DNA from: Spiroplasma endosymbiont of Lonchoptera lutea
Lineage (GTDB): Bacteria > Bacillota_I > Bacilli_A > Mycoplasmatales > Nriv7
Direction: 5' to 3'
DNA: 64,000 nucleotides
NCBI RefSeq assembly: GCF_964019715.1
Contig: NZ_OZ026463.1
Span: 372,001 to 436,000 of the forward strand
Shown: positions 53,615-63,480 of the stretch, one piece after another
Numbering within the stretch: the first letter of the stretch is position 1
Layout of the letters: each line of letters starts with the position of its first letter
Position numbers and translations under genes: made by a program
Notes under the pieces: model-generated
Seen by the model: the letters and a program-made list of their open reading frames with translations, nothing else
Databases searched by the model: none
Told to the model about the DNA's origin: nothing

Positions 53615-54775
53615 TTATGAATTATTTCTAGGTTTTGTTTTAACTAAAAAATTAATCTTTTTATCACTATCAGAAATAATATCACGAGAATTTTTTTCTC
53701 TTAATTGAAATAATACCGTAACTTGCCCAAAACTTTTACCAGCAGCCGTTATTACTTTATCATTTCAATCGCTTTCATTAGGAACGATTAATAATTCATA
53801 ATTGCCTTTATAAATATCTTTTGTTTTATTTTGTAAATAATTTATAAACTCAGACATAGTTGCAAGAGGTTCATTAATCATTGTTTTATTTTCAGGAAAT
53901 ATCCTTCCAAGTTCTGAATGAATATAATCTTTTATTTCTTCACCTGTTGAAGCCAAGACCTTAACAGTAATAGTTTTTGTTTCTAAAATTTCACAATTAT
54001 GAATTGCTTGAATTTTAACTTGGACATCATAATCACTAATATAAACTTTTTTTCAATCTAAAACTTCATATTTTATCTTAACACCAACTGGTGGCATTTC
54101 CGTAACTAAATTTCTAACTACTTGTTCAATATCTTGCTCATTTTTATAAGCACGAGTTTCAGCAATACTATTAAACTTATTTAAATAGTTACTTACTTCG
54201 TTTTTAATTTTTTCACTACAAGTAATCGCCTTAACTTTAAGCTTAACTTCACCAACCTCAGTAGTATTATTCATTGCTTTAACAACAACTTCTAAGTCAA
54301 CATTTGATAATTCACTAGTAGCGACTAAATCTCAATGCAAAACTTTACTAACAATTGTAATTCCTTTTGGCGGTGAAACATCAACTAATTCTTTAATGGC
54401 TTCCATAACTTCATCTTCATTATGATAATATTTAGGCACATCAATATTTTTAAACTTACTTAAATAAGATTTAATCGCACTTTTTAATTCCTTAACTTTC
54501 ACATTAACTTGAATAGTATTAATTTCTTTACCATCCTTTATTGCTTTAACAATAACTACGGCATCAAAACTTCCAGATACATAGGGGTCTTTTCAATTTA
54601 ACACTTCATATTCTATCGTAATATTATTAGGAACTACAGCAACAACGGAATTTTTTACAGCTTCAATCACTTCTTCTTTACTAAAATAACAATTTTCTTC
54701 AAGAATATCTTTAAAATTATCCAAATAATTCTTAATCGGTTCAAATAAACCCCATACCTTAACAACAATATCCTT
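53615..54775 (-). pseudogene. C-terminal part of a large repeat protein, 5' end lost to IS elements
   Basis: About 386 codons open in code 4 with no start: DIVVKVWGLFEPIKNYL... to ...KTKPRNNS. It contains three to four repeats of roughly 90-105 residues with a pattern of NYL-x-F, then I-x-YEVL-x-W, then VxVxVKA (for example ITIEYEVLNWKDPYVSGSF; VKIKYEVLDWKKVYISDYD). It is probably the tail of a secreted or lipid-anchored surface protein. Cut at 54776 by ISb copy 7. No family recognised. Confidence 0.65.
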
Positions 54776-54850
54776 CCTGAATTGTAAATATAAATGGGAC
54801 AGTTTTTTAAAATAATTGTATTAAATCTATTGGTCTTTTATAAGATAATG
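54776..54850 (-). mobile_element. ISb copy 7, right-end fragment (75 bp)
   Basis: CCTGAATTGTAAATATAAAT and the last transposase codons, cut by IS3 copy 8. The left part of this ISb is absent, so DNA was deleted here. Confidence 0.85.
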
Positions 54851-56062
54851 TGGATTGGCAACCCTTTTTAGGACACTTTTTATGTAGACTGGTATTTTCT
54901 AAATTCAACGGGAGTTAAATAATTTAAACTGCCATGAATTCGAATATTGTTATATCAATTAACAAAATCAAATAGTTCGCATTTTAGTTGTGTTAAGTTT
55001 GCAAATTTTTTACCGTTAATAAATTCGGTTTTAAAGGTTTTGTAAGTTGCTTCAGCAACAGCATTATCATATGGGCATCCTTTGGAGCTTAATGATCTTT
55101 TAATTTTAAAGGTTATTAAAATTTCATCAATAATTTTATTTTTAAACTCATTACCACGATCAGTATGAAATAAAGTTATTTTATTTAATGGTCATGTTAT
55201 CTTGTGAAAAGCTTGTTGAACTAATTCAGCAGTTTTATTTGGTCCAGCACTATAGCCAATTACTTCGCGATTAAACAAGTCAATTAATAAACAAATATAA
55301 TGTCATTTAGTGCCAACTTGAACATATGTTAAATCACTAACAACAACTTCATTTGGTTTTTTGTCATTAAATTGACGATTTAAAACATTATTAATTTCGT
55401 CATTATTAACTGTTTTTTTATGATTACAATATTTTAACTTGGTGTATTTAGAAACCAAATTATTTTTGATCATAATGAATCGGATTTTTCGTCGTGATAA
55501 AATGATATTTTTTCTTATTAAAACAGCTTTAATTTTACGAGCACCATAAATCTTGCGACTTTTATTAAATGCACTGATAACTTCTTGTTCATAATTATTA
55601 ACATCAAACTTGGTGCATTTATTAGTTTGATAATAATATGTTGATTTTAGTAAACCTAAAATCTTACATATTTTCCTCACTGAATATTTATTTTTGTTGT
55701 TATTAATTATTGTTATTTTTTCCCGATTATCAGTGCTGCTTGCTTTAAAATGTCATTTTCCATTCGTAATTGTTGGTTTTCTTTTCGCAAGTAAATTAAT
55801 TCATTTTCTTCGACAGTGCGATTATCTTTTGCTTTAAATGACCCAGAATTATTATAATTTTTAATTCAACTATAAATAGTTGGTTTTGGTAAATTATATT
55901 CTTTCCCTAAATTAATAACACTTTTGTCATTTTTGTATAGCATTACAATTTGTTTTTTAAATTCTTCAGAGTATGAGGTTTTATTTCCCATTTTTATATT
56001 CCTTCTTTCTTAATAATTTTGAAGTCTATATAATTATGGTCCAACTTATTGTAGCCTATCCA
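54851..56062 (-). mobile_element. IS3/IS150-type element, copy 8 (1212 bp)
   Basis: Complete ends; flanks ATG and TTT do not match, so no target duplication. Confidence 0.92.
54880..55991 (-). CDS. IS3-family transposase OrfAB, copy 8
   Basis: As copy 1, but CGA is changed to TGA near 55193, turning HKITRPLNK into HKITWPLNK in code 4 (a stop in the standard code). Otherwise intact. Confidence 0.88.
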
Positions 56063-56448
56063 TTTTTTATTGTAAAATGAAACAAATTGCTATAGCTAAT
56101 AGGGTGTTATCTATCAACTGGTAAACTTCTTTTGGTTATGGCGACCACCCACAATTTATCGTGCTTTAATACATACCAACATTATTAATTCACTTGTATT
56201 TAATTTTCAAAGAACAAAATTTTAACACCTCATAAAATAAAAAGACAATCATTGCTGACTGCCTTAATACTTATTCAAATCTTTACCTACCTAACAAAAC
56301 TTTATGCGCACAAAACTTTATGCGCCCTAAATGTGGCTGTGTAAAAAATTATTTGTTTTAATAATTAATATTTGATAATATAACTACATAAGATTACTTT
56401 AGATTTTTCTATTAAATTTACTAAAAAACAGAGAAAGGTTAATTTAGG
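56063..56448. other. Gene-free stretch with a MITE terminus relic and a boxA-like motif
   Basis: 386 bases without a supported gene. On the minus strand TTTTGTTCTTTGAAAATTAA (about 56201-56220) resembles the rRNA-spacer boxA string TGTTCTTTGAAAACT, but no rRNA or tRNA follows. At 56281-56325 lies a MITE-like terminus (CCTACCTAACAAAACTTTATGCGC) followed by a partial tandem repeat of itself (ACAAAACTTTATGCGC). No other signal seen. Confidence 0.45.
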
Positions 56449-56688
56449 ATGCTAAAATTTTTGCAGTTTTTCTTCATACCTATTATTATTTCAATAAATT
56501 CAAATAACTTCAATAAATTAATAAATAAAAGTGAATATATTGACTTTAAAATTGAAGAAAAAACTGTTTTTCAATATTTAATCAATCTTTTCAATCGCAA
56601 TGAAAAAATTCAAATTTATAACTATAATGATTCTAACTATGACTATCAAAAAACTATTGAAGATAATCTAAAAAAACAAATTAATTAA
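56449..56688 (+). CDS. Small exported protein, 79 aa
   Basis: MLKFLQFFFIPIIISINSNN gives a signal-like N-terminus, followed by a polar, Asn/Tyr-rich chain (QIYNYNDSNYDYQKTIEDNL). Preceded by GAGAAAGG and ended by a strong hairpin two bases after its stop, so probably a real monocistronic gene. Not recognised; could be the remnant of a longer one. Confidence 0.5.
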   Translation: MLKFLQFFFIPIIISINSNNFNKLINKSEYIDFKIEEKTVFQYLINLFNRNEKIQIYNYNDSNYDYQKTIEDNLKKQIN

Positions 56689-56689
56689 T

Positions 56690-56729
56690 ATGCTGAATTA
56701 TACTTGCACTTACAAGTATAATTCAGCAT
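56690..56729 (+). terminator. 17-bp perfect hairpin sharing sequence with the ISc right end
   Basis: ATGCTGAATTATACTTG-CACTTA-CAAGTATAATTCAGCAT. The right half (TGCACTTACAAGTATAATTC) is identical to the right terminus of ISc, and ISc copies 2 and 3 are also followed by AT. It may be a terminator, or a target/end relic of ISc. Confidence 0.6.
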
Positions 56730-56781
56730 CTAAATAGTAAATAAATAGTAATTTATTAAAAAATAAAGGGAGAGAATATTT

Positions 56782-57847
56782 ATGAATGAAAAAATTAGTG
56801 CGGAAATAACAAAACGCATCAATGAATATATTAAATTTGATGTTTTATTAAAAAATGAAAGATTTTCAATTATGAAAAGTTACCAATGCTTGTCAAGAAG
56901 TAAAACAATATGCCTATATTAATCTTTTGTGTGCTCAAATTAATAAACGGTTTAAAAATGATTCTGCTACCAATCAATCAATTGAAAACTTAATTCGGTT
57001 AACTAAACTTAATGATGTTGTTGGGTTTAAAGTAGCGTATCAAAAATTAACAAATTATAATTTTGAAGCCGTTGCTATTAAAAGTCTTAAAGAGCACTAT
57101 ATGCATTTTATGTTTGATAATGAATATGGAATATATTTTCAATTTAAAAATTATAATTTTAATAGTTTTATTGACTTTATGCAAATAAGAGAAAATAATC
57201 ATCGTTTATTTTCAGAACCAAAGGTAGGACAAAGAGCTGTGCCCGATGAATTAGATAAAGGTATGGGCAAAAACGAACAATGTACGATAGTTAAACGCCA
57301 AGCGCCACCTGTGCCCCCAAAACCAGCAATGAAACCATTAAATATGTTAGATAGTGATGAACTTCGTAATACGATTGTTAATGATTCTAAACAACCAAAT
57401 GCGCAACGAAATAATTGAAATCCTTATGATAAAGTTGCTACAGTATTGACCAAAAATAAAGAAGGAATTGCTACTAAGCGTCAGGCGCCACCTGTGCCTG
57501 TAAAGCCAGCAATGAAACCAGTAAATTGACAAGCAAAAAATGAACAAGGAGCAAAGTCTAATTTAGAAATGGACGATTTGAAAATGACTCTTAATCGGGA
57601 AATAGAACAAGTGGTCGCAAAAAGAAATGAGTGCAATCTTTATCAAGATGAGTTTGATAGTAATGGGAATTTTAGAACATTAGACAATGGAAATAAAGAA
57701 TATGGTAATTCGCAATTAGCAAGTATATTAAATCCTGTGGTTGAAGAATTTAAACAAAAATATAACATTGGGAATTGTAAAACTTTAGATGAAAAGCCAG
57801 ACGATGAATTATACTGCCCTGTAATTGTTAAAAATAAAATTTTATAA
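56782..57847 (+). pseudogene. Frameshifted protein with SH3-ligand-like proline repeats
   Basis: Start ATG 56782 (after AAAGGGAGAG), MNEKISAEITKRINEYIKFD...; near 56876 one extra A in ATGAAAAGTTACC shifts the frame. With AAA the chain continues VTNACQEVKQYAYINLLCAQ... to the stop at 57847, about 354 residues. Two near-identical proline repeats, RQAPPVPPKPAMKP and RQAPPVPVKPAMKP, lie 60 residues apart in a disordered-looking middle. No signal peptide is seen. Cytoplasmic or secreted by an unknown route; family not recognised. The shift may be a real mutation or a sequencing error in the A run. Confidence 0.6.
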
Positions 57848-57862
57848 CTAAGAAATCATAGT

Positions 57863-57896
57863 AGCTAAGGTAATTTTAAATTACCTTAGCTTTTTA
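57863..57896 (+). terminator. Rho-independent terminator
   Basis: AGCTAAGGTAATTT-T-AAATTACCTTAGCT followed by TTTTT, 16 bases after the stop at 57847. Confidence 0.88.
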
Positions 57897-57977
57897 CTTT
57901 TTATTAAGCGTAATAGTTTGTTATTAGATTTTATGTTAAAATTAAAAACAGAATAGAAATTATCGTGAGGTGAAACA

Positions 57978-58847
57978 ATGGAGCAGTATTTAAGTTTATG
58001 TCGTCAGATATTAGAAAAAGGTCAAAATAAACCTAATCGTACCCTTATTGATACAATTAGTTTTTTTGGTTATCAAATGCGGTTTGATTTACAAAAAGGG
58101 TTTCCACTATTAACAACAAAAAAAGTATATTTAAAAGCTGTTATTTATGAATTATTATGATTTATTAAAGGTGATACTAATATTAGAACATTAGTTCAAA
58201 ATAATGTTAATATTTGAAATGAGTGACCGTATAAAAAATATCAAAATTCACCTGATTTTAAAGGTGAGCAATTACAAGATTTTATTTCTAAAATTAAAAA
58301 TGATGAGCAATTTGCTAAAAAATATGGTGATTTAGGTCCAGTTTATGGTAAACAATGGCGAAATTTTAATGGTATGGATCAATTAAAAAATTTAGAAAAG
58401 CAATTAAAAGATAATCCTCATTCACGAAGACATATTTTATCTAGTTGAAATCCTGAGGAAATTGAAGAAATGGCATTACCGCCTTGTCATACATTATTTC
58501 AATTTTATGTTAGTGCTGACAATAAATTATCTTGTCAGTTATATCAAAGAAGTGCTGATGTATTTTTAGGTGTTCCTTTTAATATTGCTAGTTATGCTTT
58601 ATTAACTTATATGCTAGCATCTGTTTGTGGGTATGAAGTTGGTGATTTTGTGCATACAATTGGTGATGCGCATATTTATACTAATCATTTAGAACAAATA
58701 AATGAACAATTAACAAGACCTCCAAAAAAATTAGGCAAATTAATAATTAATCGTTCAGTAACTTCAATTTTTGATTTTAAATATGAAGATTTTTCATTAT
58801 TAGATTATGAATCGCATCCGGCGATAAAAGGACAAGTGGCAGTTTAA
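57978..58847 (+). CDS. thyA: Thymidylate synthase
   Basis: 289 residues, continuous with TGA Trp. Catalytic Cys in [27 protein letters not shown] and HIYTNHLEQ are the nucleotide/folate signatures; [14 protein letters not shown] carries the phosphate-binding Arg pair. Converts dUMP to dTMP using methylene-THF. First gene of a run with folA two bases downstream. Ribosome site GTGAGGTGAA. Confidence 0.97.
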
Positions 58848-58849
58848 TT

Positions 58850-59335
58850 ATGGTAATTTTGGTATGAGCAATGGATAAGAATGGTGTTATTGGTAAAGAT
58901 AATAAATTGCCGTGGTGTTTAAATCAAGAATTACAATATTTTAAAGAAATTACTATCGGAAAAACAATTTTAATGGGAAGAAAAACTTTTGCTAGTTTAA
59001 AAGTTAAACCTTTATCACAAAGAAAAACTATTGTTGTTAGTTGAAATCCTAATTATGAATTTAATCATCCTGATGTAATTGTGAGTAATGATTTAGAAGG
59101 GATTTTAAAACAATATGAGCATAGTGGTGATGACTTATATGTTTGTGGGGGGGCTTTGATTTATCAAATCGCAATCCCCTATGCCAACAAATTATTTGTT
59201 TCACTTATTAATGATTTATATGGAGGCGATACTTATTTTCCAGAAATTGATTTCCATCAATTTAAAGAAATTAGTAAGAAACAATATGATAAATTTGTTG
59301 GATTAATTTATGAAAGGAAAGTTACTAATGAATAA
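58850..59335 (+). CDS. folA: Dihydrofolate reductase
   Basis: 161 residues: MVILVWAMDKNGVIGKDNKLPW (TGA Trp in VWAMD), ILMGRKTFASL (NADPH-binding), VCGGALIYQIAIPYA. It regenerates THF from the DHF made by ThyA, so thyA-folA is a functional pair. It starts two bases after thyA and its end overlaps the next gene. Confidence 0.96.
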
Positions 59336-60077
59336 ATGAAGAGTAATAATTACATTGCCATATTTGCTACAAACTTTAAGAAAAGCAAAAAAAATGACAA
59401 AGAAAGTGCTTCGTGATCCTAATTCAGTATCAGAAGAATATCGTTATAAATGATTGCAAAAGCGAGCGCGATATTTTGCATGGTTATATAATGTTAAAGT
59501 TTATCCCCAAGGATTAGAAAATTGAGTTAATAATAAGGGATGTGTGATGATTGCCAATCATCAATCAAATTTTGATGCTTTATTATTACTTTTAATTAAT
59601 GATTTTAGTAAATTTGCTCCCTTAGCATTCATTGCTAAGCAAGAATTACAAGAACATAAAATATTTAAACGCTTTGTACAATTAATTGATGTGTTATTTT
59701 TAGATCGTAATAATCCAAGGCAAGCATTAGAAGTTTTTAGTGATGCGAAAATGTTAATTCGTGTCCCACGAACAATGGTTATTTTTCCAGAAGGAACGAG
59801 AAGTAATAGTTCAACAGTACAAGAATTTAAGCCAGCAGCACTTAGAATTGCGTATCAAGCATATGTTCCAATTATTCCGGTTGCTATTATTAATTCGTAT
59901 GAAGTTTTTAATAAAAAATCTCAAGGAAAGAAAAAAATTTATCTTGTGATTCAAAAACCATTAGACCCTGCTAATTTTATTAATATTACTACTGATAATT
60001 TAGCAAGAAATATGCAAAGTAATATTCAAAAAATCATTAATAATTTTAATTTAAAAAATAAGGATGAAAAAAAATAA
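59328..60077 (+). CDS. plsC: 1-acyl-glycerol-3-phosphate acyltransferase (PlsC)
   Basis: 249 residues. MNKWRVIITLPYLLQ is a hydrophobic/basic membrane-surface N-terminus; acyltransferase motif I is NHQSNFD, motif III FPEGTRS, and VPIIPVAI motif IV. It makes phosphatidic acid. ATG overlaps the folA stop (8-base overlap), so translation is probably coupled. Confidence 0.93.
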
Positions 60078-61381
60078 TGTGAATGTTAGATTTAATTAAT
60101 AAGAAAAAACAAAATCAACAATTAACAACAAAAGAAATTGATTTTATTATTAGTGGTTTTACTAAGGGTGATATTCCTGATTATCAAATGAGTGCTTTTT
60201 TAATGACTGTTTGATTTAATGGTTTAAATAATCAAGAAACATTTGATTTAACAAAATCATTAATTAATTCTGGTGATTCATTAGATTTATCATCAATTAG
60301 TGGTTTTAAAGCTGATAAACATTCTACAGGTGGTGTTGGTGATAAAATAAGTTTACTTTATGCTCCTTTGTTAGCAAGTTTTGGCATTAAGGTAGCAAAA
60401 ATTTCTGGAAGAGGATTAGAACAAACTGGTGGAACAATTGATAAGTTAGAAGCGATTCCTAATTTTAATGTTAATTTGCAATGAAATGATTTTTTAAAAG
60501 TAATTAATGAATGCGGAATGAGTATTATTAGTCAAACGCAAGATTTTACTCCGGCTGATAAGAAAGTTTATGCTTTAAGAGATACTACGGGAACTGTTGA
60601 TTCCATCCCTTTAATAGCAGCCAGTATTATGGCTAAGAAAATTGCTATGGGTAGTGATGGTCTTGTTTTAGATGTTAAGTGTGGTAATGGTGCTTTTATC
60701 AGTAATTTAAATGATGCTAAAAAATTAGCAAGACTAATGTTACAAATTGCTCAAGAATTAAAGGTTAAAACCGCTGTTATTATTAGTGATATGAATCAAC
60801 CATTAGGAAGAATGATTGGTAACATTTGTGAAGTTTATGAAGCATATGAATTTTTACAAGGTAAAAATCAAGATTCAGCATTGTTAGAACTTGTAACCTC
60901 TCTAAGCGCAATTAGTTTATTACAAGCAGAAATTTGTAGTAATTTTGATGAAGCAAAACAAAAATGTATTGAGCAACTAAAATCATTAGCGCCATTGAAT
61001 ATTTTTAAACAATTTATTAAACAGCAATCTGGTGATATTGATTTTGTTACTAATTTTGTTTGAAAAGATGCTGTTAAATTTGTTATTGAAATTAAGGCAT
61101 CAGTTTCAGGATTTGTTAATTTTCATAACTGTTATGGTTTAGGTAATTTAGCAATGCATTTAGGAGCAGGAAGAGAAACAAATTATTCATCAATTGATTA
61201 TATGGCCGGAATTTTTATTAATAAAAAAACCCAAGAAAAGGTTAATGCTAATGAAACGGTATTAACTTTATATACTAATATTAATAATGTCAGTGAGTTT
61301 ATAGCAATGGCAAAAGAATTATTTACAATTGAACAATCTTTACCGCTAATTAATAATATTATTTATGAAATAATGGAATAA
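60077..61381 (+). CDS. deoA: Pyrimidine-nucleoside (thymidine) phosphorylase
   Basis: 434 residues. MWMLDLINKKKQNQQLTTKE, then KHSTGGVGDKIS (phosphate site), KISGRGLEQTGGTIDKLE (a family signature) and a C-terminal barrel-sandwich domain with GAGRETNYSSIDYMAGI. Phosphorolysis of thymidine/uridine to base and sugar-1-phosphate; pdp-type enzymes take both. TAATG overlap with plsC. TGA is the second codon, an unusual start region. Confidence 0.93.
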
Positions 61382-61410
61382 GATAATTAAGATAAGGTGG
61401 ATAACTAAAT

Positions 61411-62178
61411 ATGAGTAAATATCTGATTAACATTGATAATTTTCAAGGACCATTAGATTTACTTTTACATTTAATTAAAGAAAAAAATCTTGATATCTTT
61501 ACTGTTGATGTTAGTATGATTACAACGCAATATTTAGATTATTTAAATAAAATGGAAACATTAAATTTAGATATTGCTAGTGAATATTTAACAATGGCAG
61601 CATATCTTTTGGAATTAAAATCACGGCGATTATTACAACAGACTAATTTAGAAGAAGATAATAGTGATTATGAAGCCGATAATCGTCAAGAATTAATTCA
61701 AAAATTATTAGAATATCAAACTATTAAAGAAACAACTGGTTTTTTTAAAGAACAAGAAATTGTTCGTCAGCAAGTTTTTACGAGACCAGCAATTGTTTCT
61801 AATTCTCAACAATATGCATCGTTAGCAAAGGAAACTAATTGAGATTTTAACTTAGAGCAGTTGAGTTTTCAATTACAAGAAGTGTATAAAAGGTATCAAT
61901 TAAATATGCCAATAACAACACGCGTGGCTAAACAACAAATATCACCACAAAAGCGGGCATCAGAAATTTTTAATTTTTTAAAACAAAATCCCCAAAAAAG
62001 TTATAATCTTTATGATATTTTTGTTGAAAGTGATAATATTACAAATAATTTGCTTGTTGTTAGTTTTAGTGCCATTTTGGATTTAGTTCGTAGTCAGCAA
62101 ATATACATTGAACAAGCAGATATGTTTGCTCCCATCACATTAAAATATCGAGGTGAATTTAGTGAAGAAAATGAATAA
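61411..62178 (+). CDS. scpA: Condensin kleisin subunit ScpA
   Basis: 255 residues: NIDNFQGPLDLLLHLIKEKN (the family N-terminal signature), AAYLLELKSRRLL, and a C-terminal winged helix. Joins SMC heads and ScpB in chromosome condensation. One TGA Trp at 61843. The end overlaps the scpB start. Confidence 0.95.
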
Positions 62179-62716
62179 TTATGCTTTAATGGAAGGATTA
62201 ATTTTTATTGCTGGTGAAGAAGGCATTAGTAATCAAAAAATTGCTAAAAAGTTAAATCTTAGTCTTAATCTTGTTAATGAAATGTTAATTACTATCCAAC
62301 AGCAGTTAGAAGCGGATGAATCGCGAGGCATAGCATTAATGAATAATAATAATGTTTTTAAGTTTATGACAAAACAAGAACATTTTAATATTTATGAATC
62401 ATTAGTTATTGAGCAAACTAGTAAATTATCAACGGCTGCATTAGAAACGCTAGCAATTATTGCTTATAAAGGTCCAATAGTAAAAAGTGAAATTGAAAGT
62501 ATTCGTGGTGTTAGCAGTGATTTTATGGTTGCTAAATTAAAAGCCCGAGAATTAATTGTTGAATTGGGAAGAAGTGATGCTCCGGGGCGACCAATATTAT
62601 ATGGCGTGAGTCAATATTTTTTAGATTATTTTAATTTATCTTCGTTAGATAAATTACCACCATTACCAGAATCTTTTTTTGATAAAGATGAAGACACTAA
62701 TTTGTTTATTAATTAA
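62162..62716 (+). CDS. scpB: Condensin accessory subunit ScpB
   Basis: 184 residues. GTG 62162 is preceded by GAGGTG at six bases; alternatives are GTG 62153 or ATG 62171. Contains ALETLAIIAYKGPIVKSEIE and IRGVSSDFMVAKLKARELIV, GRPILYGVSQYFLDYF, typical of tandem winged-helix ScpB. Confidence 0.95.
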   Translation: MKKMNNYALMEGLIFIAGEEGISNQKIAKKLNLSLNLVNEMLITIQQQLEADESRGIALMNNNNVFKFMTKQEHFNIYESLVIEQTSKLSTAALETLAIIAYKGPIVKSEIESIRGVSSDFMVAKLKARELIVELGRSDAPGRPILYGVSQYFLDYFNLSSLDKLPPLPESFFDKDEDTNLFIN

Positions 62717-62727
62717 GGATAATGATA

Positions 62728-63468
62728 ATGAAAAAAGAACGATTACAAAAAATAATTGCTATGCGTGGTTATTGTTCACGGCGAAAAGCAGAACAATTAA
62801 TTTTAGCAGGTAAAGTTGCAGTTAATGAACAAATTATTACGGAATTAGGATTTAAAGTTGAAGTAAATGCTAAAATTACTGTTAATGGTGAATTATTGCC
62901 AGCAGAACAAGAAAATATTTATTTAGCTTTTAATAAACCAATTGGCTGTATTACTTCTTTGGATGACCCCCTCGGAAGAAAAACTGTCTTTGATTATTTA
63001 CAAGATATTACTGTGCGAATTTATCCGATTGGCAGATTAGATTATTATACTAGTGGGTTATTATTATTAACTAATGATGGTAATTTTGCTAATTTAATTA
63101 TGCATCCAACCCACGGCATTAATAAAGTTTATGAAGTAGCGGTTAAAGGTAAAATTACTTCCACAACGATTAATAATTTATTAAATGGTGTTTTAATTGA
63201 TGATGATTTTTTAGCTAAAGCAGTACAAGTTAAATTATTAAGAGTAAATAGTAAGCAACAATCTTATATGTTAGCAATAACAATTCAAGATGGTCACAAT
63301 CAACAAATTCGGAAAATGATTAAAGCAATAAATGGTAAAGTTTTAGCATTAAAACGGGTTGCTGTGGGAATATTAACCCTTAGTGGTATTAGTGAAGGTC
63401 ATTATCGGTTATTAACAAATAATGAAGTTAAGCAATTAGAAATAATGGCGAAAAAAAATAATCCTTAG
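62728..63468 (+). CDS. rluB: RsuA/RluB-family 23S rRNA pseudouridine synthase
   Basis: 246 residues. S4 domain (MKKERLQKIIAMRGYCSRRKAEQLI), catalytic GRLDYYTSGLLLLTNDG (Asp in RLD), and INKVYEVAVKG and GHNQQIRKMIKAI. The position directly after scpAB is common in Firmicutes. ATG 62728 chosen for its AAGGA spacing. Confidence 0.93.
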   Translation: MKKERLQKIIAMRGYCSRRKAEQLILAGKVAVNEQIITELGFKVEVNAKITVNGELLPAEQENIYLAFNKPIGCITSLDDPLGRKTVFDYLQDITVRIYPIGRLDYYTSGLLLLTNDGNFANLIMHPTHGINKVYEVAVKGKITSTTINNLLNGVLIDDDFLAKAVQVKLLRVNSKQQSYMLAITIQDGHNQQIRKMIKAINGKVLALKRVAVGILTLSGISEGHYRLLTNNEVKQLEIMAKKNNP

Positions 63469-63480
63469 GGATTATTTTTG
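63457..63480. terminator. Short bidirectional terminator between rluB and ppa
   Basis: AATAATCC-TTAG-GGATTATT followed by TTT; it overlaps the rluB stop codon and the pyrophosphatase stop. Confidence 0.75.

Noticed and set aside
56100-56170. Resemblance to the 5' part of 5S rRNA on the minus strand (GGTGGTCGCCATAACC, ACACCC)
   Set aside because: No complementary 3' half and spacing wrong; coincidence more likely.
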